Shown piece after piece: positions 54,068-54,898 of a stretch of 54,898 nucleotides of DNA. How positions within the stretch are numbered: position 1 is the first letter of the stretch; every line of letters begins with the position of its first letter. The translations under genes and the position numbers were made by a program. The notes under the pieces were generated by a model. It was not told the DNA's origin, did no database searches, and was given only the letters and a program-made list of their open reading frames with translations. Origin of the DNA: an uncultured Lachnospiraceae bacterium (GTDB lineage: Bacteria; Bacillota; Clostridia; Lachnospirales; Lachnospiraceae); NCBI GenBank assembly GCA_902788035.1, contig CADAIL010000024.1:1-54898 (forward strand), read 5' to 3'.

Positions 54068-54168
54068 GGGGGCTGTTGCATTAGAGCGCGGTACCATTAT
54101 CTATGGCAGACGTTATTTGCATATATCTGCCATAGATAATGGCACTATCGTCTAATGTGACAGCCCCC
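54068..54168. repeat. palindromic repeat family 2, copy C
   Basis: Ends GGGGGCTGTTGCATTAGA and TCTAATGTGACAGCCCCC. Inner arms CCATTATCTATGGCAGAC and CTGCCATAGATAATGG surround TTATTTGCATAT. Confidence 0.88.
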
Positions 54169-54176
54169 TCTCTTGT

Positions 54177-54665
54177 TGAGTGGCGGCAGTCATGTTTGTC
54201 TTATGTACCTTGTCTTGACTGCTGGGTGGTCTGGCGGGCAGTCGCTGCCAAAGAAATCAACCATAATTAACTGAAAGCAGGAAAGAAGGTATTCAGTCAT
54301 CATAGGTCGAAACGGCGCATCGTGACTGCCCGGGTGTTGATGCAGGCAGTCGCTGCCGGTGAAATCGACCATAATCAACTGAAAGCAGGAAAGAAGGTAT
54401 TCAGTCATCATAGGTCGAAACGGCGCATCGTGACTGCCCGGGTTGAGAAGCGGGCAGTCGTTACCAAAGAAATCGACCATAATCAACTGAAAGCAGGAAA
54501 GAAGGCATTCAGTCACCATAGGTCGAAACGGCGCATCGTGACTGCCCGGGTTTGATAGACAGCAGTAGATATCCGTGAAATCACCTTCTGTCTACTGCTG
54601 ATCAAAATCTCATTCAAGAGTGCCTTACCGTCACATATTATCAAAATCATCATATGTGACTGCCT
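54177..54665. repeat. 108-bp tandem repeat element, copy 2
   Basis: Units start at 54254, 54362 and 54470, and a decayed one at 54578, all exactly 108 bp apart. AAATCGACCATAATCAACTG opens each unit, and GACTGCC/GGCAGTC hairpins close it. The 5' flank (GAGTGGCGGC) and 3' flank (TACCGTCA, TCAAAATCAT, GTGACTGCC) match copy 1. An open frame crosses copy 2 on each strand but is broken in copy 1. Confidence 0.85.
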
Positions 54666-54747
54666 TCAGGTCTGGAATATCTGCCAACTGTCGCATCCCT
54701 CAAAGCCGCGATGTCTCATTGTCGCAGCAGCCACATCAAATTATTTC

Positions 54748-54776
54748 TTGACACTCGGCTTTCCAATGTTTACAGT
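54748..54776 (+). promoter_or_regulatory. promoter near window end
   Basis: TTGACA (54748-54753) and TACAGT (54771-54776) are separated by exactly 17 bp. Transcription would start near 54783. Confidence 0.6.
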
Positions 54777-54782
54777 ACAGCC

Positions 54783-54862
54783 ATGAGAATTACCCTGCGA
54801 TTCAAGAAGAATAGGCAAGGATTCTCGGTAATTCAATTGCCGAGAGGAATTGCCCCTTTTTT
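54783..54862 (+). ncRNA. short leader/attenuator or small RNA candidate
   Basis: An intrinsic terminator (GGCAAGGATTCTCGG facing CCGAGAGGAATTGCC, then six T) ends only about 80 nt after the predicted start. GAATTACC at 54787 is exactly complementary to GGTAATTC at 54827, which overlaps the terminator's 5' arm, so an alternative fold is possible. It could be a small RNA, or the attenuated leader of a gene beyond the window. Confidence 0.45.
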
Positions 54863-54898
54863 ATCTATTAATACGAACAAATGTTTGCAAACATGCGT

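Noticed and set aside
54190..54555. 36-residue repeat proteins on either strand of the second 108-bp array
   Set aside because: The corresponding frames in the first array contain a stop in every unit, so coding is not conserved.

Overview
The window looks like a piece of a Bacillota (Clostridia) chromosome, most likely a Lachnospiraceae-type gut anaerobe. Supporting signs are strong AGGAGG-type ribosome binding sites, a T-box leader, dnaE followed by pfkA, ferredoxin-linked 2-oxoacid metabolism, a DUF6145 protein, an S-layer-homology/BspA-like surface protein and LytS/YesN-type two-component genes. This placement is inference; no rRNA or tRNA gene was seen.

Layout. 1-809 is repeat-rich and non-coding. 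810-13272 (+) is mainly housekeeping: argC, a MATE exporter, an acyl-ACP thioesterase, a CvfB-like S1 protein with a membrane protein and dnaE, then pfkA with an RNA methyltransferase, two small proteins and a dihydrouridine synthase. 13311-19009 (-) is a sugar-acid cluster: garR-like reductase, altronate/galactarate dehydratase, a PrpR-like regulator with a degenerate AAA+ domain and an AEC carrier. A divergent DeoR-type regulator sits beside four helically phased TTTCA repeats. 20319-26510 holds an NSS transporter, a gene graveyard, an Rpn-type nuclease gene with an in-frame stop in its tail, and greA-lysS, where LysRS carries a C-terminal tRNA-binding domain. 26890-28980 is a large surface protein.

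29037-34773 is the most interesting coding locus. A consensus promoter and a T-box leader (probable Ile specifier) precede an HTH-cupin-acyl-CoA synthetase fusion and four subunits of a 2-oxoacid:ferredoxin oxidoreductase. Together these could make an amino acid by activating and reductively carboxylating a branched-chain acid when its tRNA is uncharged.

36209-44541 has an L,D-transpeptidase, a GNAT enzyme, an arabinose/fucose-isomerase-like protein, a DUF362 protein, an iron alcohol dehydrogenase and a YitT protein. 44726-53963 is a two-component system divergent from a complete sugar ABC importer (ATPase, two permeases, binding lipoprotein) that ends with L-rhamnose mutarotase, so L-rhamnose is the likely substrate.

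Intergenic DNA is unusually structured. Strict-period tandem arrays (16, 41, about 64, 73 and 108 bp) recur, the 73-bp and 108-bp families at several separate loci, and at least three families of long imperfect palindromes are dispersed between operons. The 108-bp arrays have conserved flanks on both sides, so they behave as defined elements rather than random satellites.
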